Origin: D37C17 sp964551815
GTDB taxonomy: Bacteria > Fidelibacterota > Marinisomatia > SCGC-AAA003-L08 > D37C17
Direction: 5' to 3'
NCBI GenBank assembly: GCA_964551815.1
Contig: CAZKEL010000022.1
Span: 1-36,287 of the forward strand
Length of the DNA stretch: 36,287 nucleotides
Shown here: positions 26,956 to 34,056 of the stretch, one piece after another
Layout: each line of letters starts with the position of its first letter
Position numbering within the stretch: position 1 is the first letter of the stretch
Translations under genes and position numbers: made by a program
Notes under the pieces: generated by a model
Databases searched by the model: none
The model's input: only the letters and a program-made list of their open reading frames with translations
What the model was told of the DNA's origin: nothing

Positions 26956-28895
26956 TTTCCAAAAATGATGCCTGACCTGGGAGGTAATTGGACTTTTCCT
27001 CCATTATTAAATTCCCCTTCCATACTTTGAAAAAGTACTTTTAAACCTTCAACCTTAAAGGGAAAATTTGATTCTCTGCTGCTGCTGTTCATAAAGATTG
27101 CTGCCTGAGATTCTCCCCTTGAAATAGTAAATCCCAATGCCGTCAAATTTTCTTTTGGTTGAATAAATCTAATTTGCTCCGGTTCAGCCCTTCTAAAAAG
27201 TTTATTCTCCTTTCTGAGTTTTATGAGGGATTTATAAACGTCAACCAATTCGGCATTTGTTTTTTTATGGTCCCAATTCAACCAGTTGGTTTCATTGTCC
27301 TTTTCATAGGAGTTATGATCCATTTTACCTATATTGGGATCAGGATAGGTTGTCTCAACAATAACCTTGCTTCTGCCCCATTCCTGCCCCTGGGCAATCA
27401 TAACAGGGCCCTGTGAAGTAAGCAAAGCCATGGCAGCTAATTTATGTATAGCAATTTCATAGGGTGTTAATACACCATGAGAATCTCTGTTCTGAATAAT
27501 GGCATCCTTTGAAAAAAGTCCTGTCTCAATTTTGATAAAATCCGCCAGGGTATAATCATCATGTGATTCCAGATAATTCACTGAATGGGCAATATCAACA
27601 TACTGACCGCCCCATTTTTTTGGAGAACCGAGAAACATTCGCTGGATATTGTTAAAGTTATAGTCAGGATGCCATTTCCCAAAAATAAATCCACCATTTC
27701 CATCTGGATACCAACCCTTTAAGGCATTGCGAAACTGGTCGTTCCAGCTTGACCAGCCCCTTATAGAGAACCCTTCAGGATCATAGCCTCCGCCCCAAGG
27801 CTCACAGGTAATGAAGACATGAGGATTCACTTTTAAGGCTTCCTCACGAATGATTTCCACCGTCTGCCAGTCAATTAATTTCCCCAAATCAAAACGGAAG
27901 CCATCAATGTGGTATTCTTCCATCCAAAACAAAACTGACTCTACAATCATTTTCTGAATATGCGGATGTTCTGTAGCCAAATCATTTCCACAGCCACTGA
28001 CGGATGAATAACCTCCTTCACTGTTCTGTCTAAAATATTGCTTTTTATGAATCTGCTTCAACGGATTGAAATTATACTGAGAAACATGATTGTACACCAC
28101 ATCCAAGATTACGGCAATATTTTCGCGGTGAAGTGCTTTCACCAACGCTTTAAACTCCTGAATCTGTTTCCCCTCAGTTCCATTCCACGCCATCCTTTCC
28201 CTTTGGGCATCAGAAGCATAACTTCCCTCCGGAGCGAAGAAGAATGCTGGCATATACCCCCAATGATTATAGGCATAAGGGTTCCAGGTATTCGTCACCT
28301 TTTGAGTAGTATCTCCGTATGGAATTTCCACATTTGAATATTCAAATAAGGGAAGAAATTCGACAGCGTTATAGCCCATTTCTTTCAAATGCACTATTCC
28401 TCCAACCTGATTAAAATCGTGAAACCGATTATAATCCCCCTGCTCTGAACTTCCTGAACTTTGATGAGCGGTCATATCCTTCAGGTGGACTTCATAAATG
28501 ATTAAATCCCGAGGATGTACAACAACGCCCTCATCACCTTCCCAGTCAAATCTATTATCAATAATAAGGGACTTTGATACAGGTGCATAATATTGCTGAG
28601 AAGCAACTGCACGGGAGTAGGGGTCTGCAATAATAGTCTGCGGGGAAAATTCCTGAGAAATTGGGTGATGGTTTATTACTTGATATCCATAGTATTTCCC
28701 TGACACTTCCCCGGACAAAGTGACTTTGAATCTCTGTTTATCAGACTCCATTTCGAACACTTGGCCTAAAGTATCCATATAAGTGTCAAATAGCAGTAGA
28801 TTCGCTTTTTCTGCATCAACTGTATTAAGGACAAATTTAACTTCATCATCAGAAGTGAAAGTGTAACCTCCTGATAAGCGGGTCTCCCCCTGCAA
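26952..28895 (-). CDS. pulA: Type I pullulanase-like GH13 debranching enzyme
   Basis: 647 residues counted from a TTG at 28895. An N-terminal CBM48-like domain (about 5-110) precedes the barrel at RDLIIYEVHLKDMT. Regions: VILDVVYNH (262-270), DGFRFDLGKL with nucleophile D336, FITCEPWGG with acid/base E365, and ESHDDYTL with H445/D446. The NPYAYNHWGYMP stretch is a variant of the type I pullulanase YNWGYxP signature. It hydrolyses alpha-1,6 branches. In-frame codons upstream of the TTG, back to an ATT at 28955, read KITIPIAFLYSLLFISTLTV: a good signal peptide with no ATG, GTG or TTG before it. The true start is therefore probably non-canonical and the protein exported. It follows the TrmB-type regulator directly and overlaps the next GH13 by 4 bp. 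Confidence 0.88.
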   Translation of the reverse strand: MQGETRLSGGYTFTSDDEVKFVLNTVDAEKANLLLFDTYMDTLGQVFEMESDKQRFKVTLSGEVSGKYYGYQVINHHPISQEFSPQTIIADPYSRAVASQQYYAPVSKSLIIDNRFDWEGDEGVVVHPRDLIIYEVHLKDMTAHQSSGSSEQGDYNRFHDFNQVGGIVHLKEMGYNAVEFLPLFEYSNVEIPYGDTTQKVTNTWNPYAYNHWGYMPAFFFAPEGSYASDAQRERMAWNGTEGKQIQEFKALVKALHRENIAVILDVVYNHVSQYNFNPLKQIHKKQYFRQNSEGGYSSVSGCGNDLATEHPHIQKMIVESVLFWMEEYHIDGFRFDLGKLIDWQTVEIIREEALKVNPHVFITCEPWGGGYDPEGFSIRGWSSWNDQFRNALKGWYPDGNGGFIFGKWHPDYNFNNIQRMFLGSPKKWGGQYVDIAHSVNYLESHDDYTLADFIKIETGLFSKDAIIQNRDSHGVLTPYEIAIHKLAAMALLTSQGPVMIAQGQEWGRSKVIVETTYPDPNIGKMDHNSYEKDNETNWLNWDHKKTNAELVDVYKSLIKLRKENKLFRRAEPEQIRFIQPKENLTALGFTISRGESQAAIFMNSSSRESNFPFKVEGLKVLFQSMEGEFNNGGKVQLPPRSGIIFGK

Positions 28896-28956
28896 TATTA
28901 CTGTTAGGGTGGAAATAAAAAGCAGGCTATATAGAAATGCTATTGGAATAGTAATT

Positions 28957-29754
28957 TTATTGCAGAAGACTGCTGAGTTGGTCTGACGTGCCCGTCATCA
29001 TTTTCTTGATTTCTCTCTCAACATTTATACTCCTACGGCTGGAGAAAAGGGTATAGTCCAAGATGAGATAATTCAAACAGGTATCCACAATGGCAGAATT
29101 ATCTGTACAAATACATTGATTTTCCATGGTCATATCAGCCCCCCCCAGAATCGCAGATTTTTTATCTACTACCAGCACAATCTGGCGGCGCCAAATATTT
29201 CGCAGCTGTTCCTCATCAATATCATAACTGAAGATATGATCCTGGGTCTCCGGAAGTCTGGTGAAAGAAAAGCAGCTCACATCCAATTTTCGTTTTTTTG
29301 CCTTAGAAATTTGTGGTTTTAGCTCTGCATATTCCCGAGCCCACAGAGATACAAATACAGATTCTTTTGCGATACCAATCATACTGCGTGCCTGATCAAT
29401 CATGGCAGCATAGCCTTTCAAGTTCCAGGTTGATTCGCGGGTAAGGGGTTGATTTAACTCATTCAATCCTTCTTTGAGTTCATTGATGTTATGTTCAAAT
29501 CTGGAAGCAAGTTTTGTTGTTAATTGGTCTGGGGGAATAGGGATATAACGTACAGGTTTATCCCCTTCTGCATATACTATACCGCCAAATTCTAGCTTGC
29601 GGAGAATATCATAAATTGCAGATCTGGGAACTCCGGAGTATTGTGACACCTCATATCCACTGGCAGGGTGATGTTTTAGAAGAGTGAGGTAAGCTTTAGA
29701 CTCGTTTTGAGTGAAGCCGAACTCCGTTAGTTTATTTACTAAAACTGATTCCAA
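28957..29754 (-). CDS. TrmB-family sugar-responsive transcriptional regulator
   Basis: 265 residues from a TTG start. The N-terminal winged helix-turn-helix (about 5-75) has the family pattern FGFTQNESKAYLTLLKH, SGYEVSQYSGVPRSAIYDIL and KLEFGGIVYAEGDKPVRYI. A short coiled-coil-like helix (about 80-105) follows, then a C-terminal domain (about 112-245) with SVFVSLWAREYAEL, RQIVLVVDKKSAILGGAD and CLNYLILDYTLF, similar to the TrmB effector/PLD-like domain. Archaeal TrmB proteins repress or activate maltose, trehalose and maltodextrin operons according to sugar level, which suits this locus. It is the best local candidate to bind the three shared palindromes, including the one heading its own unit, but this is inference. 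It is shorter than archaeal TrmB (about 340 residues). Confidence 0.88.
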   Translation of the reverse strand: MESVLVNKLTEFGFTQNESKAYLTLLKHHPASGYEVSQYSGVPRSAIYDILRKLEFGGIVYAEGDKPVRYIPIPPDQLTTKLASRFEHNINELKEGLNELNQPLTRESTWNLKGYAAMIDQARSMIGIAKESVFVSLWAREYAELKPQISKAKKRKLDVSCFSFTRLPETQDHIFSYDIDEEQLRNIWRRQIVLVVDKKSAILGGADMTMENQCICTDNSAIVDTCLNYLILDYTLFSSRRSINVEREIKKMMTGTSDQLSSLLQ

Positions 29755-29759
29755 GTTTT

Positions 29760-29765
29760 CTCCTT
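29760..29765 (-). promoter_or_regulatory. Strong ribosome-binding site fixing the TTG start of the TrmB-type regulator
   Basis: Minus-strand AAGGAG lies 5 bases before TTG at 29754. It stands out because most genes here lack a recognisable Shine-Dalgarno, and it supports the TTG rather than a later ATG as the regulator's start. Confidence 0.65.
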
Positions 29766-29766
29766 A

Positions 29767-29907
29767 TTAAGATATTAGTTTATGGATGAGAAGGTATAAA
29801 CCACCCCAGAAAAACAAGGTAACGAAAAGCAAAACTATCCAAATTAAGGTTGTTTTCCACACTGAGGTGGAATTTATAAAATAATCAAGCTGAGGAATGA
29901 ACTTCAA
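29767..29907 (-). CDS. Small single-helix membrane protein, 46 residues, unknown function
   Basis: The TTG at 29907 opens a 46-residue frame ending at TAA 29767-29769. It reads MKFIPQLDYF, a short polar stretch INSTSVWKTT, then one strong helix LIWIVLLFVTLFFWGGLYLL and a tail IHKLIS. It fits neatly between gap (stop at 29922) and the regulator (start at 29754), on the same strand and spaced like the other operon members. The helix composition and aromatic edge are protein-like rather than random AT-rich sequence. No family was recognised and no clear Shine-Dalgarno was seen. It could be chance; conservation in relatives would decide. Confidence 0.5.
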   Translation of the reverse strand: MKFIPQLDYFINSTSVWKTTLIWIVLLFVTLFFWGGLYLLIHKLIS

Positions 29908-29921
29908 TAGGATAAACCGGA

Positions 29922-30923
29922 TTAAAAAGTGCTGATTTTATCAATAAGATCTACAACGCGGTTAGAATACCCCCATTCATTATCATACCAATTGAGGGTA
30001 TGAACAAAATGATCATTTATCACCTGGGTACATAATGAATCAAAAATAGATGACTTAGGGTTTCCGATGATATCGGAAGAAACAATTGGTGTTTCTGAGT
30101 ATTCCAGAATATTCATCATTTCTATTTGGCTGGCTGTCTCTAATACGCATTGGTTTACCTCTTCAACAGTAACCTTTGATTCCAATTTTAAAAACAAATC
30201 CACTACGGAGCCATCAGGTACAGGCACTCTGGATGCGATACCGTCTAATTTTCCCTGCAGCTCAGGGAGAACTTTTCCTACTGCCTTTGCAGCGCCAGTA
30301 GAAGTGGGAATGATATTTTCAGCAGCTGCCCTGCTGCGACGCCAGTCTTTGTGAGGGACATCTGCCAACCTTTGATCGTTCGTATAAGCATGGATTGTGT
30401 TCATCACACCAGAATGGATCCCGAATTCCTGATGTAAAACTTTTGCCATTGGTGCTAAACAATTGGTAGTGCAACTGGCATTTGAAATAATCTTATGTTC
30501 AGGATTCAGTCCGTTTTCATTCACACCCAAAACGACGGTATAATCAATTTCGTCCTTTGCAGGAACAGTAAGTATAACTCTCTTTGCTCCAGCCTGAAGG
30601 TGAGTCTGAAGGGACTCCTTAGTTCTAAACACCCCTGTGGATTCTATCACTACATCAATTTCCAATTCTTTCCAGGGGAGATCACCAGGATTTTTCTCCT
30701 GCAACATTTTTACGGATTCAGAAGGAGTTTCCAGAATATCATTTTCTGTCAGCGAAACTTCTTCATCAAAGCCTCCCATTACCGTATCATATTTTAATAG
30801 ATAGGCTAAAGCTTTATGATCCCAAAGGTCATTGATTGCAATAACACTAATATTTTCCCGCTTATTGAGAATCCTGAAAACCGCTCTGCCGATTCTGCCA
30901 AAACCATTGATCGCCACTCTCAT
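29922..30923 (-). CDS. gap: Glyceraldehyde-3-phosphate dehydrogenase
   Basis: 333 residues, standard length. It oxidises glyceraldehyde-3-phosphate in glycolysis. Landmarks: INGFGRIGRAVFR (5-17), ESTGVFRTKE (94-103), catalytic SNASCTTNCLAP with C151, base H178 in IHAYTNDQ, phosphate-site residues TSTGAAKAVGKVLPEL, IASRVPVPDGS with the phosphate-binding arginine, and WYDNEWGYSNRVVDL at the C-terminus. All catalytic residues are intact. It overlaps the upstream paralogue by 4 bp, so the two are translated as a pair. Being in the starch unit suggests glycolysis is co-regulated with sugar supply. NAD preference is likely from the acidic residue in AINDLWD but not proven. Confidence 0.96.
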   Translation of the reverse strand: MRVAINGFGRIGRAVFRILNKRENISVIAINDLWDHKALAYLLKYDTVMGGFDEEVSLTENDILETPSESVKMLQEKNPGDLPWKELEIDVVIESTGVFRTKESLQTHLQAGAKRVILTVPAKDEIDYTVVLGVNENGLNPEHKIISNASCTTNCLAPMAKVLHQEFGIHSGVMNTIHAYTNDQRLADVPHKDWRRSRAAAENIIPTSTGAAKAVGKVLPELQGKLDGIASRVPVPDGSVVDLFLKLESKVTVEEVNQCVLETASQIEMMNILEYSETPIVSSDIIGNPKSSIFDSLCTQVINDHFVHTLNWYDNEWGYSNRVVDLIDKISTF

Positions 30924-31930
30924 ACTGTATCTTCCCCCTTTTCAAGTGAATGATATAAATTGATGATATCCAGTATCCTACCTGCCTGACTGAGTCCGTT
31001 ATCATACCAGGCAAGAATCTTAATAAGATCAGCCCCGGTGGTCATGGCAGCCTGGCTGTCAAAAACAAGGGTATGAGTATTGCCAATAACATCACTTGAA
31101 ACAATTGGGTCATGGTTTACTTCAACTAAAGCAGGATATTTTTTCGCAGCTGATTCAAACAGGGAAATGATGTCATTTTTAGAAATTCCCTTGTCTAATA
31201 ATGCCACAGATAAATCCAATAAACTACCCTTTTGTACCGGCACATTGAGAGCACTTGCTGAAATCCTACCCGCCATTTGGGGTAAGATTTTCCCCACCCA
31301 GTTGAGAGATTCACTCTCATTTGGAATAATATTCTCAGCAGCAGAGCGGCTCCGCCTGAAATCTTTTCCTGCAACATCCTGCAATGGTTGATCACTGGTA
31401 TAGGAATGAATGGATGTCATATTGGCTGCTTCAATTGAATATTGCTCCAAAAGGATTTGCAATGCTAAAATCAAAGCATTGGTGGTGGAAGATCCGGCTG
31501 ATATAATAGAATCCGAACTTTCTGCAGAATCTTCATTTACCCCTACGACAATGACTTTATCAATTTTATCCTGTGGCAGAGAAGACATAATCACTCTCCT
31601 TGCTCCCCCATCCAGGTGTTTTTGTAAATCGTTTCTGGTACGGTATTTATGAGTGGCATCTACCACAATATCAGCATGAAATACTTCCCATGGTACATCC
31701 CCAGGTTCAACGGCACGTACCATTCTGGTGGACATATTCCCATTTTCCAGATAATTATCCTTCAATTGGGTATGTGCAAATGCCGGAGATTCACTGGTTA
31801 AAAGGTAATGAAGTATATCAGGGTCAGCAACATCACCAATTGCCGTTATGTTATATTGTTTTTGGTTAGAGGCGAGGCGGTAAATATCTCTGCCAATGCG
31901 CCCGAAACCCATTATTCCGATATTAATCAT
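30920..31930 (-). CDS. GAPDH-like paralogue lacking the catalytic cysteine (probable pseudoenzyme)
   Basis: 336 residues, alignable by eye over the full length with the neighbouring GAPDH. The N-terminal nucleotide fold is kept (IGIMGFGRIGRDIYRLA, 4-20), as are H175 (SIHSYTSDQ) and FRRSRSAAENIIP. The catalytic SNASCTTNC segment is SAGSSTTNA, placing S148 where the catalytic cysteine should be. The phosphate-binding TSTGAAKAV becomes NESESLNWV, and the arginine in ASRVP becomes asparagine (ALNVP). Near the C-terminus WYDNEWGYSNR becomes WYDNGLSQAGR. Normal dehydrogenase activity is therefore unlikely. The frame is intact and conserved in fold, so it does not look like a decaying pseudogene. 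It is the first gene of unit A, directly behind the perfect operator, and overlaps gap by 4 bp. A regulatory or heterotetramer role is possible. Confidence 0.9.
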   Translation of the reverse strand: MINIGIMGFGRIGRDIYRLASNQKQYNITAIGDVADPDILHYLLTSESPAFAHTQLKDNYLENGNMSTRMVRAVEPGDVPWEVFHADIVVDATHKYRTRNDLQKHLDGGARRVIMSSLPQDKIDKVIVVGVNEDSAESSDSIISAGSSTTNALILALQILLEQYSIEAANMTSIHSYTSDQPLQDVAGKDFRRSRSAAENIIPNESESLNWVGKILPQMAGRISASALNVPVQKGSLLDLSVALLDKGISKNDIISLFESAAKKYPALVEVNHDPIVSSDVIGNTHTLVFDSQAAMTTGADLIKILAWYDNGLSQAGRILDIINLYHSLEKGEDTV

Positions 31931-31968
31931 ATTTGAGAAATTTAGGTTTTACAGATGAGGAAATTTAT

Positions 31969-31998
31969 AAATAGTAACTATATTTATAGTTACTATTT
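31969..31998 (-). promoter_or_regulatory. Operator copy 1: perfect 30-bp palindrome upstream of unit A
   Basis: Two perfect 14-base arms (plus strand AAATAGTAACTATA and TATAGTTACTATTT) flank a 2-base centre TT. It lies 39-68 bp before the ATG at 31930 and touches the stop codon of the FG-GAP gene. The arms are AT-rich and lack a U-tract context, so it fits a dimeric-regulator site rather than a terminator. A TATAAAT that could serve as a -10 box follows on the minus strand. The inner 24 bp (31972-31995) recur in altered form at 23672-23695 and 6489-6512. Confidence 0.75.
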
Positions 31999-33965
31999 TA
32001 TCCGCAATTTTGAGCGAGGATGCAATTTGCAAGTGTGACAATATCCAGCACGTTATAGACTGAATCATTATTCAAATCTCCGGCACAGCCATTCTGGATA
32101 CCGGGACAGTTATTATTTAATATACAATTTGCAAGAGTAACTATGTCTAAGACATTCCAACCGGAATCTCCATTTAGGTCTCCCGGAAGAGAACAGAAGG
32201 TGGATTGAAAGTGTAAAAACCCTCCTGTTGATAATCCGGATATTACATCTATGGATCCATTGGAAAATAATCTACCGGCAGCTGGTTTTGTATTGACCCC
32301 CAAAAAAGGAATGTCCGGTGCAGTCTCCAATTGAAATTGAGGGAATGTGGTATTCCCAATATTTTTAAAGATAAGTAGGCTTTCATCTGCAGAACCTAAT
32401 AAAAGATCAAAATCTCCATCAGTGTCGAAATCAAATAGTTCCGGAGCAGAATTCATATCAGTCTCTATATCTGTTAAACTGCTTTCCTGAAAATTATATC
32501 CTTGAGGACTACCTATATTTTCATAGTAGGCCAAACTGCCATTCAGTTGCCCAATGAGTAAATCTTCATCGCCGTCGTCATCTAAATCTGCCAGGCTGGG
32601 TACGGCATTTCCAGATAAGTCTATATCTCCCACTTTCTCTATAAAATTAAACACAATCTCATTACCATTGCTCACATTTTCAAAATAATGGATGAAACCG
32701 TTAAAGTCCCCCACCAGCATATCCAAATCACCATCTCCGTCAAGATCAGCAAGTTCAGGACTCAACATTTGCCCAATTTCCTTGGAGACAAGGGAGGTTT
32801 CCTCCTCAACAAAATTTGGTGTAACATTATTACCGATATTACGGAAAAAGTAAATCCTGCCCACCCAGGGCGTAGTTGAAAGATCATATTGATTTGCCAC
32901 AAACAAATCCAAATCACCATCATTGTCAAAATCAACCAATTCAGGTGCACTGTTTGAGAATATATCCAGCTGAGAAAAATAATTCTCCCTCTGAAGTACA
33001 AATTCAGGAATATTATCACTACCCCCATTTAGATAATAATAAAAATTATTGATTAGTTGATTACCATATGCACCTGATAATACGGTAACATATAAATCCT
33101 CGTCCCCATCTCCATCTAGGTCGGCAAAGGTAGGCATATTCTGACCGGCAGTGACCAGTGGAGATTCAGGCGGATATTGGTTGGTAATGGTACTCATTTC
33201 AGGATATTCGCTGTCACCGCTGTTCCAAATAATATACAGACTTTGCTGAAAATAATCTCCCCAGCTTAAATCTAAGTCCCCATCTCGGTCCAAATCTATA
33301 AAGGTGATGGCAGATGCTCCATGCCGCTCTTCAGTTCGTACTCCGCCTACAATATATAAATCCTGCCAGGTATTGGTAATATGTTGAAATGCAGGAACCC
33401 CGTTATTTAGGCCAAGATTATCGTAAAAGGTGAGAGTACCGGACATATTGCCTGTGAAAAAATCTAGATCATTATCATTATCTATATCAGCGAAAGTAGG
33501 AGTCATTACACTACTACTGATGACATTATTCCCCATGACATCTTCCAAGACAGATTGAAATACCAAACTCCCTCCAATATTCACATAGAAGGAGATATGG
33601 TCCGCCTCCATATCATTTTGAACCATGAGGTCATTGAGGTTATCCTCATTAAAATCTGAGAAAAAGAACCAACTTCCGCAGTAGAGATTCTGAAATGCAG
33701 GTGTGATCAGGGTAAAGTCGGGGGAGGTTGAAGTTCCGTCATTTTGGAGATACCTGATATAACCTCCGGCATCCAGAATAAAGAGATCTAAATCTCCGTC
33801 GTTATCCCAGTCCAGCCATTGAATTTTAGGTCTATTAAAGCCACCCAGGAAGGGGTTTTCCAATTCGCTGTTATTCCAGGTAAGGGAAATTAAATCATCA
33901 TAGAAAGTAACTCCCTTCAGGGATGAAACTAATAGAACAAGAGTGATGATTAGATAGTTACCCAT
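31998..33965 (-). CDS. Secreted FG-GAP/VCBS beta-propeller protein with C-terminal dockerin pair
   Basis: 655 residues. Signal peptide MGNYLIITLVLLVSSLKG. At least nine calcium-loop blades of the type LDWDNDGDLDLFIL, ADIDNDNDLDFFTG, IDLDRDGDLDL, ADLDGDGDEDLYV and FDFDTDGDFDLLLG are spread over about 45-555, giving one or more beta-propellers. The end (about 590-655, nt 31998-32190) has two dockerin repeats, DLNGDSGWNVLDIV and DLNNDSVYNVLDIV, with the same cysteine arrangement (LANCIL...NC...GCAGDLN) as the left-edge protein. No type IX sorting domain follows, so the dockerin is the C-terminus. No enzyme motif. It starts just after the terminator of the upstream gene and has no obvious glycan-specific module; a role in surface binding or assembly is speculative. 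Confidence 0.9.
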   Translation of the reverse strand: MGNYLIITLVLLVSSLKGVTFYDDLISLTWNNSELENPFLGGFNRPKIQWLDWDNDGDLDLFILDAGGYIRYLQNDGTSTSPDFTLITPAFQNLYCGSWFFFSDFNEDNLNDLMVQNDMEADHISFYVNIGGSLVFQSVLEDVMGNNVISSSVMTPTFADIDNDNDLDFFTGNMSGTLTFYDNLGLNNGVPAFQHITNTWQDLYIVGGVRTEERHGASAITFIDLDRDGDLDLSWGDYFQQSLYIIWNSGDSEYPEMSTITNQYPPESPLVTAGQNMPTFADLDGDGDEDLYVTVLSGAYGNQLINNFYYYLNGGSDNIPEFVLQRENYFSQLDIFSNSAPELVDFDNDGDLDLFVANQYDLSTTPWVGRIYFFRNIGNNVTPNFVEEETSLVSKEIGQMLSPELADLDGDGDLDMLVGDFNGFIHYFENVSNGNEIVFNFIEKVGDIDLSGNAVPSLADLDDDGDEDLLIGQLNGSLAYYENIGSPQGYNFQESSLTDIETDMNSAPELFDFDTDGDFDLLLGSADESLLIFKNIGNTTFPQFQLETAPDIPFLGVNTKPAAGRLFSNGSIDVISGLSTGGFLHFQSTFCSLPGDLNGDSGWNVLDIVTLANCILNNNCPGIQNGCAGDLNNDSVYNVLDIVTLANCILAQNCG

Positions 33966-33989
33966 ATAAATAATTTACCAATGTTCTCT

Positions 33990-34029
33990 TAAAAACAACT
34001 ATGCCGCAGATAAATATTCTGCGGCATAG
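33990..34029 (-). terminator. Rho-independent terminator after the cysteine-rich surface protein gene
   Basis: A perfect 12-bp stem (CTATGCCGCAGA with TCTGCGGCATAG) and 7-base loop occupy 33999-34029. On the minus strand it is followed by TTGTTTTT. It lies 27 bp beyond the stop at 34057 and separates that gene from the FG-GAP gene, whose ATG is at 33965. Confidence 0.85.
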
Positions 34030-34056
34030 TCGAAGAATTACATATTTGAATTCAGG

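Noticed and set aside
30920..31930. The GAPDH-like gene as a pseudogene
   Set aside because: The frame is full length, overlaps gap in a coupled manner, and several independent active-site changes coexist with a well-kept fold, which looks like altered function rather than decay.
31969..31998. The 30-bp palindrome as a Rho-independent terminator for the FG-GAP gene
   Set aside because: The stem is almost entirely A/T, has a 2-base centre and no U-tract, and its core recurs upstream of other units; an operator fits better.
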